Source: Roseimaritima sp. (GTDB lineage Bacteria > Planctomycetota > Planctomycetia > Pirellulales > Pirellulaceae). Taken from it: a stretch of DNA of 15,687 nt. The stretch lies in NCBI GenBank assembly GCA_007124075.1, contig SLFV01000095.1, forward strand, positions 1 to 15,687, written 5' to 3'. The notes beneath the pieces are model-generated. The model saw only the letters and a list, made by a program, of their open reading frames with translations, had not been told where the DNA came from and searched no databases. Position numbers and translations under genes: made by a program. Shown here one piece after another: positions 1 through 7,413 of the stretch (its first letter is position 1; the number at the start of each line of letters is the position of its first letter).

Positions 1-2
1 CC

Positions 3-1190
3 GCCGATGCATTTCGCGCGGTCTGCCTGCGCCCCTTACTGGGACGCGATTTAGCGACCTTTTCTCCCGGCAGATCCCGTAGTGTCTCCCTGGCGGTTTA
101 TGCGGTCGCAGCCGGAATTTACCGAGTGGTGCTGGCGGTGATCATCGCTGCTTGGTTAGTCAAGCTAACGACGTCGTTTTCGCTGCGTCCGGTTGGACTG
201 ACGCTGGCTTCCGCCCTGCTGCTGGGTATCCCCGCGACAGCGGTTCGTAACCTGGCAAGGATGGCTCGCGGCGCTGGTCCCTTCAGCCAGGTTCCCGCCT
301 GGCGGCGTTCTTCCCTGGCGATGGCTTTTTTATTGCTCGGCGGGGGAGTGCTGTGGCTGCCCCTGCCCCATTATTCGACTGCCGCAGGGCATGTTGACCT
401 AGCGGATGCTACACCGGTCTATTTACCCGCTGACGGCGAAATTCAAAACGTCAACGTGGACTACGGGCAACCGGTCTCCGCTGGCCAGGAATTGGTGACA
501 CTGAACAATCCGCAGTTGGCTTTCGATGCGGTTGATTATCAAGGACGTTCTCAGTTGTTGCGGACCCAAACGGATCAATTGCGGCGTCGCGCGATCGAAC
601 AGACCTCTCTGTTGGAACAGTGGGACCGTCAAATGGCGGCCCTGGAAAGCCTGGAACGGCGGACCCATCATCTACAAGCGCGCTTGGACGAATTAACTGT
701 ATCCGCACCGTGTGCGGGTCACATCTATCCACTTGCACCCCAAACGCAGCAACCTGCCAATGTTGCCACCTTTTCCGATCCCGAACTCCGGCAACGGTGG
801 CTCCGTTCCCTGGTGTCGGTGACTGGGGCGCAGGCATCCGGGGGAGGATTTTGGTGTCGCATCGGCCGGCCGCAGGCCTGCGAGGTCATCCTGGAGGTCG
901 ATGCCGCGCAGCGGGCCTATGTCCAGGTTGGTGACTTGGTGCGTGTGCGTTGTCATCAACGGCCCCACCAGGTCCTGACGGTGCCGATCACTTCCATTTC
1001 CACCGAACATTACTCAAGTTACAGTTGGTCTGGTGCGGAAAATCGGTTTTGGGTCTCCTGTCTGATCGACACCGATCCGCAGGCCGCATGGGCGATTGGT
1101 GGTACGGTCGATGCGCGGCTGTCCGCCCCTCCCATGTCGCTGGCCGATCGGCTGCGACGTTGGTTCGTCGCCCTGATCGCCGAACATTGA
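3..1190 (+). CDS. M50-protease-like/HlyD adaptor chimera, C-terminal part (5' end beyond window)
   Basis: The reading frame is open from the first bases of the window, so the gene starts upstream; the internal GTG at 126 is not the true start. About 395 residues are visible. They begin with the last hydrophobic helices of a polytopic domain (about fragment residues 25-75) and a further helix (about 100-118). A lipoyl/HlyD-type segment follows, with the pattern PADGEIQNVNVDYGQPVSAG, then an alpha-hairpin rich in Q, R and L (about 175-225), the returning lipoyl half and a beta-barrel domain, ending in a basic/aromatic tail. Order and spacing match the C-terminal half of the complete PqqD-like/M50/HlyD protein at 3870-5987, so this is very likely a paralogue. 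The zinc-binding HExxH region would lie outside the window, so protease activity cannot be judged. A release-factor-like gene starts 8 bp after its stop, suggesting co-transcription. Confidence 0.75.
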   Translation, partial: ADAFRAVCLRPLLGRDLATFSPGRSRSVSLAVYAVAAGIYRVVLAVIIAAWLVKLTTSFSLRPVGLTLASALLLGIPATAVRNLARMARGAGPFSQVPAWRRSSLAMAFLLLGGGVLWLPLPHYSTAAGHVDLADATPVYLPADGEIQNVNVDYGQPVSAGQELVTLNNPQLAFDAVDYQGRSQLLRTQTDQLRRRAIEQTSLLEQWDRQMAALESLERRTHHLQARLDELTVSAPCAGHIYPLAPQTQQPANVATFSDPELRQRWLRSLVSVTGAQASGGGFWCRIGRPQACEVILEVDAAQRAYVQVGDLVRVRCHQRPHQVLTVPITSISTEHYSSYSWSGAENRFWVSCLIDTDPQAAWAIGGTVDARLSAPPMSLADRLRRWFVALIAEH

Positions 1191-1198
1191 GCCGCTAG

Positions 1199-1735
1199 AT
1201 GGATACTGATTGGATTCGGTTCACACAACCACCCCATCCAGCACGGATCGCGATGGAGTTGTTGGAACGTCAATGTGACTTGACGATGACACGGCGCGGT
1301 GGCCCCGGCGGCCAACATCGTAATAAAACATCCACAGCGGTCATCTTGGTCCATCGCCAGACGCAAGTTAGCGGCGAGGCAGCAGAGCGTCGCAGCCAGT
1401 TGCAAAATCGACGCACCGCTTTGCAGCGACTACGAATGAATCTAGCCATCGCGCTGCGCACGAATCCGAATTTCGCCGTTGATAGTGAAGATCACTGTGT
1501 GCGACAGCAGTACGGCAAAGCGACCTTGCGAATCAGTTTCGATAACGCGGACTGCCCTGCCGTCTTTTCGCTGGTACTGGATGATCTGGTCGCAAAGCGA
1601 GGAGAGTTGTCGGAGGTCGCAGGCCATTGGCAAACCTCGCACAGTCAGATTTTGCGACTGTTAAAAACCTTTCCCCCAGCACTGATGTATTTCAACCGGG
1701 TTCGAGAGAGCTACGGTTTGCGACCGCTACGATAG
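1199..1735 (+). CDS. Peptide chain release factor-like protein (GGQ domain only)
   Basis: This 178-residue protein carries the release-factor catalytic motif GGPGGQ at residues 34-39, followed by the usual H-R-N-K-T-S-T-A-V strand. In the class I release factor family the GGQ glutamine positions water to hydrolyse the ester bond of peptidyl-tRNA on the ribosome. The codon-recognition domain of RF1/RF2 is absent: the protein is about half their length and the GGQ motif lies near the N-terminus, as in ArfB/YaeJ, ICT1 or PrfH-type rescue factors. The C-terminal 60-70 residues are helical and not the long Lys/Arg-rich tail that ArfB inserts into the mRNA channel, so ArfB itself is not a secure name. 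The ATG at 1199 is 8 bp after the preceding stop, so the two genes may be translationally coupled. No clear Shine-Dalgarno sequence is visible. The GGQ assignment is firm; the cellular role (ribosome rescue) is inferred. Confidence 0.85.
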   Translation: MDTDWIRFTQPPHPARIAMELLERQCDLTMTRRGGPGGQHRNKTSTAVILVHRQTQVSGEAAERRSQLQNRRTALQRLRMNLAIALRTNPNFAVDSEDHCVRQQYGKATLRISFDNADCPAVFSLVLDDLVAKRGELSEVAGHWQTSHSQILRLLKTFPPALMYFNRVRESYGLRPLR

Positions 1736-1840
1736 TAGGCTGTTGAACTTTGCCGAACCGTCACTGGTAACGCGTCACGACACATTAATACCAGTCCACC
1801 GTAAAATCACGCTCGGGTGAAAGTCCTGGGAAGTACAACT

Positions 1841-1852
1841 GACGCGCGCGTC
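1841..1852. repeat. 12-bp perfect palindrome in convergent intergenic gap
   Basis: GACGCGCGCGTC reads the same on both strands. It lies in the 149-bp gap between the stops of the convergent release-factor-like and gamma-glutamyltransferase genes. No T-tract follows on either strand, so a rho-independent terminator is not supported. GC-rich alternating palindromes of this size arise by chance fairly easily, and no function is claimed. Confidence 0.3.
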
Positions 1853-1884
1853 GCTGCACCCTTAAATTAATTGAGCGTGCGGTT

Positions 1885-3717
1885 TTACCTTGCAGCGCGA
1901 GCCGCTCCACCACGCCGCCAATCCGCGACACCGACCATCGTTTGCCGGACGGGATCGTAGGCGATCGCGTGGACCGAACCTTGCCGCTGCCCTGAGGGTG
2001 CATGAACCACGTGTCCCCGCGTTTCCAATGCCGTCAATAATTCAGGGGCCCGCAGTTGCGGAAGGTCCTCCAGCACAATCCGATCGGGAAACCACTGATG
2101 GTGAAATCGCGGAGCATCAACCGCCGCCGGTAACGATTGGCCTAACGCCAGATTTCGCAGCGTTACCAACATCACAGTGTTGATGATCGTCCGACCTCCA
2201 GGACTGCCGACCACCAACGCAACTCGCCCGCTTTGTTTCACAATCGTCGGCGTCATTGAACTGAGCATCCGTTTGCCCGGTGCCATCTGATTGGCGGGCG
2301 TCCCGATTCTTCCTGTTGCATCGGTGTGCCCGGGGTACCAGTTGAAATCACCCATTTCGTTGTTTAGCAGGAAACCTGCCTCGCGCACGACGATGCGACT
2401 GCCGAAACTCTGTTCCAACGTGTAGGTATTGCTGACGGCCAACCCCGCAGCATCCACCACGGAGAAATGCGTTGTTTGCGGGCTTTCGTATGGCCCGCTG
2501 GCCAGTTCGATTTCCCCGGCAAGCGCGGCACTCGGGGTGGCGCTTCGTGGATCGAACCGCCTCAGCAGTCGTGCGGCAGCCGCGGAGCCGAATTGCGATG
2601 GATCGATGGCAACAAAATCGGGGTCACCCAAATACGCGGCACGTTGGCGAAAGGCGCGACGCATCACCTCGGCAACCGCATGGATCTCCGCCGCGCCCTG
2701 ATCCAGTTGTCGCAGGTCTGCCACGCGTTGCAACATCTTCAACTGCAGGCTCATCGTCAAACCGCCAGAACTTGGTGGGGGCGGACCATAGACTTCAAAA
2801 CCAGCAAAATCGGTGCGGATCGCTGATCGCTGGACCGCCCGATATTCCCTTAAATCTGCAGCGGAAATCAAACCCTCCCCCAGCTCCATTTCACGAACCA
2901 ATTGCTCCGCAATCCTGCCGACGTAAAACGCATCGGGGCCATCGGCTGCCAGAAGTTGCAACGTGGCTGCCAAATCGGGCTGGACCAGTGTATCACTGGC
3001 TTTCCAGAAGTAACGTGTCGGATGGGCGAAGACGCGGCGAAATTCGGCATACCGATCCTCCGCGCGAACCCCTGCGACTTTCAAGGCCGTGTTCAGCGAA
3101 TAGGCCAGGAAATCATCGACTTCAAAGCCGTCCCGTGCCAACTTGACTGCGGGCTTTAACAACTGTCGCCAGGGAAGTTTTCCAAATTGCTGATGAGCCA
3201 GCGCAAAGCCGCGCACCGTTCCCGGGACTCCCGCCATGCGGGCATGCCGCAATTCTTTCCACTGCGCGAAGCTATGCGCCGAGACGGCAGCCGGAGCGGT
3301 TTCGCGGTAATCGATACAGACGACCTTATCGGTTGAGGAACCGCGTGAATCATCGGTCGGGGCCACTAGCATAAAACCGCCACCCCCAATGTTTCCCGCC
3401 TCAGGCCACGTCACCGCTAATGCAAAACCGACCGCGATTGCGGCATCAACCGCGTTGCCGCCCGCTTCCAACACCTCGCGACCAACCTCCGACGCCCAAC
3501 GGGTTTCACTGACCACCATCCCTTGCGAGCCGCGCGCGACATCCACAGGCCGTCGCACCGGAATCGTCGTGGGAGCGTCGCCCCAAATGCCACGCGGTGG
3601 AAAGATGACCGCGCAAACCAACACCGCCAACAGCCCCCGACCCAAGAACAACATGGACGCGCTTCGGCCCTGACGCGCCGCGATCGGAAAACTGCGGATG
3701 AGTAATTTCATGACCAT
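1885..3717 (-). CDS. ggt: Gamma-glutamyltransferase (secreted, glutathione hydrolase type)
   Basis: This is a full-length 610-residue gamma-glutamyltransferase, an Ntn-hydrolase that moves or hydrolyses the gamma-glutamyl group of glutathione and related peptides. A hydrophobic segment at about residues 22-40 after a basic N-terminus looks like an export signal, so it should act outside the cytoplasm. The autocleavage/nucleophile region reads QTTHFSVVD, with Thr415 the expected new N-terminus of the small subunit. Other family motifs are present: RETAP (R138, substrate carboxylate binding), SSMTP (S486-S487), GSPGG (504-508) and GNIGGGGFM (108-116). Two ATGs lie close together (3717 and 3711), neither with a clear Shine-Dalgarno; the longer form is given. 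It is on the same strand as the TolC/adaptor/M50 operon but 152 bp beyond it, with a palindrome in between, so independent transcription is possible. It carries every key residue checked and is probably active. Confidence 0.93.
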   Translation of the reverse strand: MVMKLLIRSFPIAARQGRSASMLFLGRGLLAVLVCAVIFPPRGIWGDAPTTIPVRRPVDVARGSQGMVVSETRWASEVGREVLEAGGNAVDAAIAVGFALAVTWPEAGNIGGGGFMLVAPTDDSRGSSTDKVVCIDYRETAPAAVSAHSFAQWKELRHARMAGVPGTVRGFALAHQQFGKLPWRQLLKPAVKLARDGFEVDDFLAYSLNTALKVAGVRAEDRYAEFRRVFAHPTRYFWKASDTLVQPDLAATLQLLAADGPDAFYVGRIAEQLVREMELGEGLISAADLREYRAVQRSAIRTDFAGFEVYGPPPPSSGGLTMSLQLKMLQRVADLRQLDQGAAEIHAVAEVMRRAFRQRAAYLGDPDFVAIDPSQFGSAAAARLLRRFDPRSATPSAALAGEIELASGPYESPQTTHFSVVDAAGLAVSNTYTLEQSFGSRIVVREAGFLLNNEMGDFNWYPGHTDATGRIGTPANQMAPGKRMLSSMTPTIVKQSGRVALVVGSPGGRTIINTVMLVTLRNLALGQSLPAAVDAPRFHHQWFPDRIVLEDLPQLRAPELLTALETRGHVVHAPSGQRQGSVHAIAYDPVRQTMVGVADWRRGGAARAAR

Positions 3718-3839
3718 TCGTTACGGAGCAGGAGTGAGTGAGTCTGACGATGGTCGCAGTTTAGCACAAACCGCCACCACCGCCTGCACGGCGCTACCCC
3801 ACGATTGCCGCCGCGCTGGGAAAGGGCGTAAGGATTTCC

Positions 3840-3854
3840 ATACGGTGACCGTAT
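3840..3854. promoter_or_regulatory. 15-bp inverted repeat, candidate operator between operon end and ggt
   Basis: ATACGGT-G-ACCGTAT is a perfect 7-bp inverted repeat with one central base. It is nested inside a second imperfectly spaced pair, AAGGAT (3830-3835) and ATCCTT (3865-3870), and flanked by two ATTTCC copies. It starts 15 bp beyond the stop of the M50 gene and lies about 120-140 bp upstream of the ggt start. No T-run follows on the minus strand and the loop would be too small for a good terminator stem, so a dimeric regulator site is the better guess. The same core occurs at 13207-13217. Confidence 0.35.
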
Positions 3855-3869
3855 TTCCGTAGCCATCCT

Positions 3870-5987
3870 TTAGTCTTGACGGATGGCTGCCCGGAGACGC
3901 TGAACGATGGAGCGTCGCTCCCCCAGCATCAGGACACCACGTTGGCCAGCGTGCAATTGAAACGCTTGATCAGCGACTAACGAGCATGTTGTTTCGCTGT
4001 GAGGCGTTGCCAATCGCTGCGAGCCTTCCCCCGGCTCCTGCTCGGTTCCCGGCATCAATACGAGGGGACCGCCCGCTGTAGCTGCCAACGCTGGGTGCGG
4101 AATGTTCAAACTGGCGCGCGGCGACGGTTGACCCACGAGGACGCGAAGGTATTGGCCTCCCCGTAACCTGACCCGCAGCGGTTCCGCCCTGTGCATTGCA
4201 AGTCGATAGGCTGGCAGATCATCTGCTGGAATCGCAACCTGCAATTCCTTTTGCCGCTCATCACCAATCTGGACTAGCACTTGCCCTTGCTTCACGTGTC
4301 GGCCTTCCAAACGGTCCAGACGAGGCGTCGTGACCATCCCGTCCCTGATTGCAATGACTTTCAACGCTTGGAGTTTCCGCTGGCACTCCAGCAACTGCCC
4401 GGTCAGCGCTGCTTGCTGGTCCAGTTCCGCTGCCGCCAATCCAAACTGCCGTTGCTGTTGAAGCTGCAGATATCTGATCTCGGATGCCTCCAATTCCAGC
4501 TTGAGCGTCAATTCCTCGACCCGCAATTCGGGATCATCCATGGTCAGCAACACGTCTCCCGCAACCACCGCTTGGCCGGTCTGAACAAAGACCGCTGTGA
4601 CAAATCCATCGCTCGCAGCACGGGCAATTTGTTCGTCCGCGTAACGGACCACTGCGGGCAACCGGCACCCCAAAGGCGAGGGGATCCACATCATCGCCCC
4701 AAAGACGACCCCACAGACCGATGCCGCAAGCAACAATCGTCGTCGATCGGTTGGCCAGGTGGCTGAGAGACGCTGTTTCACAATCCAGCGTATCAACGGC
4801 AGCGCAACCCAGCACAGAAAAGCCGCTCCCCCTAACAGCACACCCAGCGCACCGGCCCAGTGCCATACGCCCCACAGCAGTCCCCCCATCCAAACGATTT
4901 GAAACAAAACCGAACAGATCGCATGCACGGTCGCTGCTGGTTTCTGCCAACCCGTCAATCGACTTGCAGGCGGCTGACGCGAAAACAAACCCTGTTCGAT
5001 GATGCCGACCAATTGCCCGCGTCCATGCATCCGCAAATTGGGAATTCCCAGCAGGTCTGACAACGCATAGTATCCGTCCAACCGCAGCAGGGGGTTGGCA
5101 TTGACCAACAGCGTGGCCGGGCCAGCGATCACCGCCAGTTGTAACGCGAGGTGACGAATCAGGTAATCATGGGACGCATTCCAAATCCAGATGGCCACCG
5201 CGGCTAAAGCCAATTCGAAATACACTCCAGCCAACGCGATCTGGATTCGCGACCAGCGTTTTGGTAATCGCCACGCATGCGTGACGTCAACGTATGCCAA
5301 GGGTGCCAGGAAAAACAGAATGACCCCGGCTTTCCCCAGCTCCACGTCATGCCGTTTGGCCGCGACTGCATGACCTGCCTCGTGAATCACTTTGGTCACC
5401 ATCCAGAGCAGCAAGAACAACGGCCACGCACTGGGGGTCAAAATCGCCGAAAACTCCGACTTCAATGAGTCGCTGTTGGTGACCGCCAGATAACTAGCAC
5501 TGGCGACCAGCAGCAGCCACACAGCAACGCCGAGGGGCCGGAACAAAACGTGCAACCGACGCGTCAACCAGGTGGCGGGCCGGTCTGCTGAAAACAACGG
5601 GATTCGCTGACTAACAACGTGTCCCAATCGTCGCTGCCAAACCATCGCTGCGTCCGCTTGCGGGGCGGGAACTGGTCCGGGGGCCCCCTCGGTCGCAGCG
5701 ACCTCGATCAGACCCGCTTGTACCAAGGTGGCCAGCAACTGCGCGACCTCTTCGCTTGTCCAGTCCAACCCCAACGGTTGCAAACAGGAGGGGATTTCAT
5801 CTACCGCGACACCCCGCTGCAACATTTGCACGACTTCGTACTCGGCTGCGCCAAAGTGGTAGTACTTGGCCGTCCGCGGATCGAAACAGACATAGCGGCT
5901 ACGACCGGAACCTTCTACCGTACGGAATTCCAATCCCGCGACCAATCGAACGTGCTTGGACGGCGTCTCGTGTGGCTCCGGTGTCAT
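3870..5987 (-). CDS. PqqD-like / M50 zinc metalloprotease / HlyD adaptor chimera
   Basis: The protein has 705 residues. Residues about 12-96 resemble PqqD: a small winged-helix-like domain with the typical F-D-x-x-T-x-x-Y-Y-x-F start and a helical end. Residues about 150-435 are polytopic and contain HEAGH (202-206) plus NPLLRLDGYY (298-307), the zinc ligands and LDG motif of the M50/site-2 protease family, all intact. A further membrane helix (about 418-436) leads to a lipoyl/HlyD arm: first half about 455-485, coiled-coil hairpin 488-545, second half 546-575, then a beta-barrel and basic C-terminal tail. The start chosen is ATG at 5987, 19 bp after the upstream stop, with AAAGG at 5996-6000. 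The longer frame to 6170 would overlap the preceding gene by 164 bp and lacks domain content. Planctomycete relatives are usually annotated as putative peptide zinc metalloproteases. Cleavage and hand-over of an exported peptide is inference. Confidence 0.85.
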   Translation of the reverse strand: MTPEPHETPSKHVRLVAGLEFRTVEGSGRSRYVCFDPRTAKYYHFGAAEYEVVQMLQRGVAVDEIPSCLQPLGLDWTSEEVAQLLATLVQAGLIEVAATEGAPGPVPAPQADAAMVWQRRLGHVVSQRIPLFSADRPATWLTRRLHVLFRPLGVAVWLLLVASASYLAVTNSDSLKSEFSAILTPSAWPLFLLLWMVTKVIHEAGHAVAAKRHDVELGKAGVILFFLAPLAYVDVTHAWRLPKRWSRIQIALAGVYFELALAAVAIWIWNASHDYLIRHLALQLAVIAGPATLLVNANPLLRLDGYYALSDLLGIPNLRMHGRGQLVGIIEQGLFSRQPPASRLTGWQKPAATVHAICSVLFQIVWMGGLLWGVWHWAGALGVLLGGAAFLCWVALPLIRWIVKQRLSATWPTDRRRLLLAASVCGVVFGAMMWIPSPLGCRLPAVVRYADEQIARAASDGFVTAVFVQTGQAVVAGDVLLTMDDPELRVEELTLKLELEASEIRYLQLQQQRQFGLAAAELDQQAALTGQLLECQRKLQALKVIAIRDGMVTTPRLDRLEGRHVKQGQVLVQIGDERQKELQVAIPADDLPAYRLAMHRAEPLRVRLRGGQYLRVLVGQPSPRASLNIPHPALAATAGGPLVLMPGTEQEPGEGSQRLATPHSETTCSLVADQAFQLHAGQRGVLMLGERRSIVQRLRAAIRQD

Positions 5988-6006
5988 ACTGTTTGCCTTT
6001 GTCCCC

Positions 6007-7413
6007 TCACCAACCGACTGCGCGCAAAGCCGCATCCCAGCCCTGTCGAATCCATTTCCACACCAGCGGTCGGGGTGGTCCCTTGATTGTTGCGTAACCC
6101 TGCATGCCTGGACGCAACGCGTCATCCGTGTTGGGCAACGTCCAATGCGCGACGAAGACATTTTCTCCATCGCGAATCGCTGCGGAGGGTTCCAACAGAT
6201 CGACGAATCCGCAGAAATTTACCCCTGGCAGCGCATGCAGACGCATGCTCGTCGGCAAACCTGCGGCTACGTAATTCACGTCAGCTTCCGGCACGGCCAG
6301 TTCAACCAACATCTGTTCCAACGGGGAAACCTCCAGCTGCGGTTTGCCGGTTTCAACCGGCGTTCCGACCGCTAGATGCAAGTCACCACTCAGGACCACC
6401 CCGTCAATCGGGCTGCGAATTTCGACGTGTTCCAATCGTTGCCGCAGCAATTCTATCTTGTGATTCAACTGCTGGCAGTGAAGTTCGGCAAGCTGTGCGT
6501 CGGCAATTTTGCCCGATGCCATTGCCACCGATTGCCGCTTCTGCGACTGAGCGTGTTCGGCCAACAATGCGTCCATCTCCGCTTGCAACGGTCTACCATC
6601 AAGCGTCAATAAAACCTGAGCACGCTGGACACGATCACCAGGACGAACATGGCAATCCGACAAAACCGCGTCGAAAGGTGCAGCGATCACCCGCTGCTGA
6701 GTCGGTTCCACCGTCGCTCGGCAACTGATCCGGTACGGTACCGGCAGCAGGCCTACCAGCACGCAGGCGGTCGCGATCGCCCCATAGGTTAACCAAACCC
6801 GACGCTTCAACAGCCCAGCCCAATGTTGCGAGGCAACCCGTGGTCGACATGCGATCACCGCCGCCAGTGGTCTTGCATGACGACAAAGCTGCACTGCAAT
6901 CGGCGGCGTAGTGGTCGGCACAAACCGCCGCGCCGATGCTGCGTTCTGCCCGGACACTGCTGGGGCCCGACCCCAAACGACAATGGGGGGCGTTCCCTCC
7001 GGCAGCGGCAACGCGAGATACCAGTCGCTGGCTTGGCACACGATTTCGCCCGGTCGTTGGCAACATTGTGACCAAACCGCTGCCAATTCCCGCACCAACG
7101 AACTTTCGCGTCCCAGACGCCCCAGTTTCGGATCCCACAACCAGCGAGGCCGCTGCTTGCCCGTGGCGATGCGAATCGGACTATCTGGGTTACCCTCCTG
7201 CAATGCCCGCAGTAAATGCTCCAACGCATCACGTCGCGTCGGACTCGCGGCCAGTTCACCCAGCAATTCGCACCATTGCGATGCATCGGAGGCCAGACCA
7301 GCGACAACGGGTTTACCGGGCGGCGTTTGCTGCGGGGGCGCAGGTTGCGTCAATCCGGGCGGAAACCCCAAAGCGGGGAACGGCACGACCGGCTGATGCT
7401 CCGATTGGTTCAT
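6007..7413 (-). CDS. Membrane-anchored HlyD-family adaptor with cytoplasmic N-terminal domain
   Basis: This 468-residue adaptor begins with a Pro/Gln-rich stretch (about 1-35) and a roughly 150-residue soluble domain (about 45-195). That domain has the size and feel of a GAF-like sensory domain, but I cannot assign it securely. One transmembrane helix follows (about 206-224), then a HlyD/membrane-fusion-protein core: lipoyl half about 240-272, a coiled-coil hairpin 273-330, the returning lipoyl half around the S-P-I-D-G-V-V strand (334-340), and a beta-barrel (about 365-445). The last 20 residues are rich in Trp and basic residues. The start is firm: it overlaps the preceding stop as ATGA (7410-7413) and has AAGGGG at 7422-7427, 8 nt upstream. 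It should sit in the inner membrane with its arm in the periplasm, bridging to the TolC-like channel; the cytoplasmic domain could sense a ligand or partner. Confidence 0.85.
   Translation of the reverse strand: MNQSEHQPVVPFPALGFPPGLTQPAPPQQTPPGKPVVAGLASDASQWCELLGELAASPTRRDALEHLLRALQEGNPDSPIRIATGKQRPRWLWDPKLGRLGRESSLVRELAAVWSQCCQRPGEIVCQASDWYLALPLPEGTPPIVVWGRAPAVSGQNAASARRFVPTTTPPIAVQLCRHARPLAAVIACRPRVASQHWAGLLKRRVWLTYGAIATACVLVGLLPVPYRISCRATVEPTQQRVIAAPFDAVLSDCHVRPGDRVQRAQVLLTLDGRPLQAEMDALLAEHAQSQKRQSVAMASGKIADAQLAELHCQQLNHKIELLRQRLEHVEIRSPIDGVVLSGDLHLAVGTPVETGKPQLEVSPLEQMLVELAVPEADVNYVAAGLPTSMRLHALPGVNFCGFVDLLEPSAAIRDGENVFVAHWTLPNTDDALRPGMQGYATIKGPPRPLVWKWIRQGWDAALRAVGW

Noticed and set aside
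451..1010. Antisense open frames of 80-130 codons within the left-edge gene
   Set aside because: They are complements of a clear coding frame and show no domain or signal; typical shadows in GC-rich DNA.
1785..2003. 72-residue minus-strand frame at the end of ggt
   Set aside because: Mostly an alternative frame of the ggt 3' end; ggt ends normally, so no frameshift or extension is needed.
5988..6170. N-terminal extension of the M50 chimera by 61 residues
   Set aside because: It overlaps the end of the upstream adaptor gene by 164 bp, is Arg/Cys-rich without domain content, and the ATG at 5987 has a suitable AAAGG and a 19-bp gap.
6730..6744. 15-bp inverted repeat CCGGTAC-G-GTACCGG
   Set aside because: It lies inside the anchored adaptor coding sequence near the membrane helix, with ordinary codons; likely coincidence.
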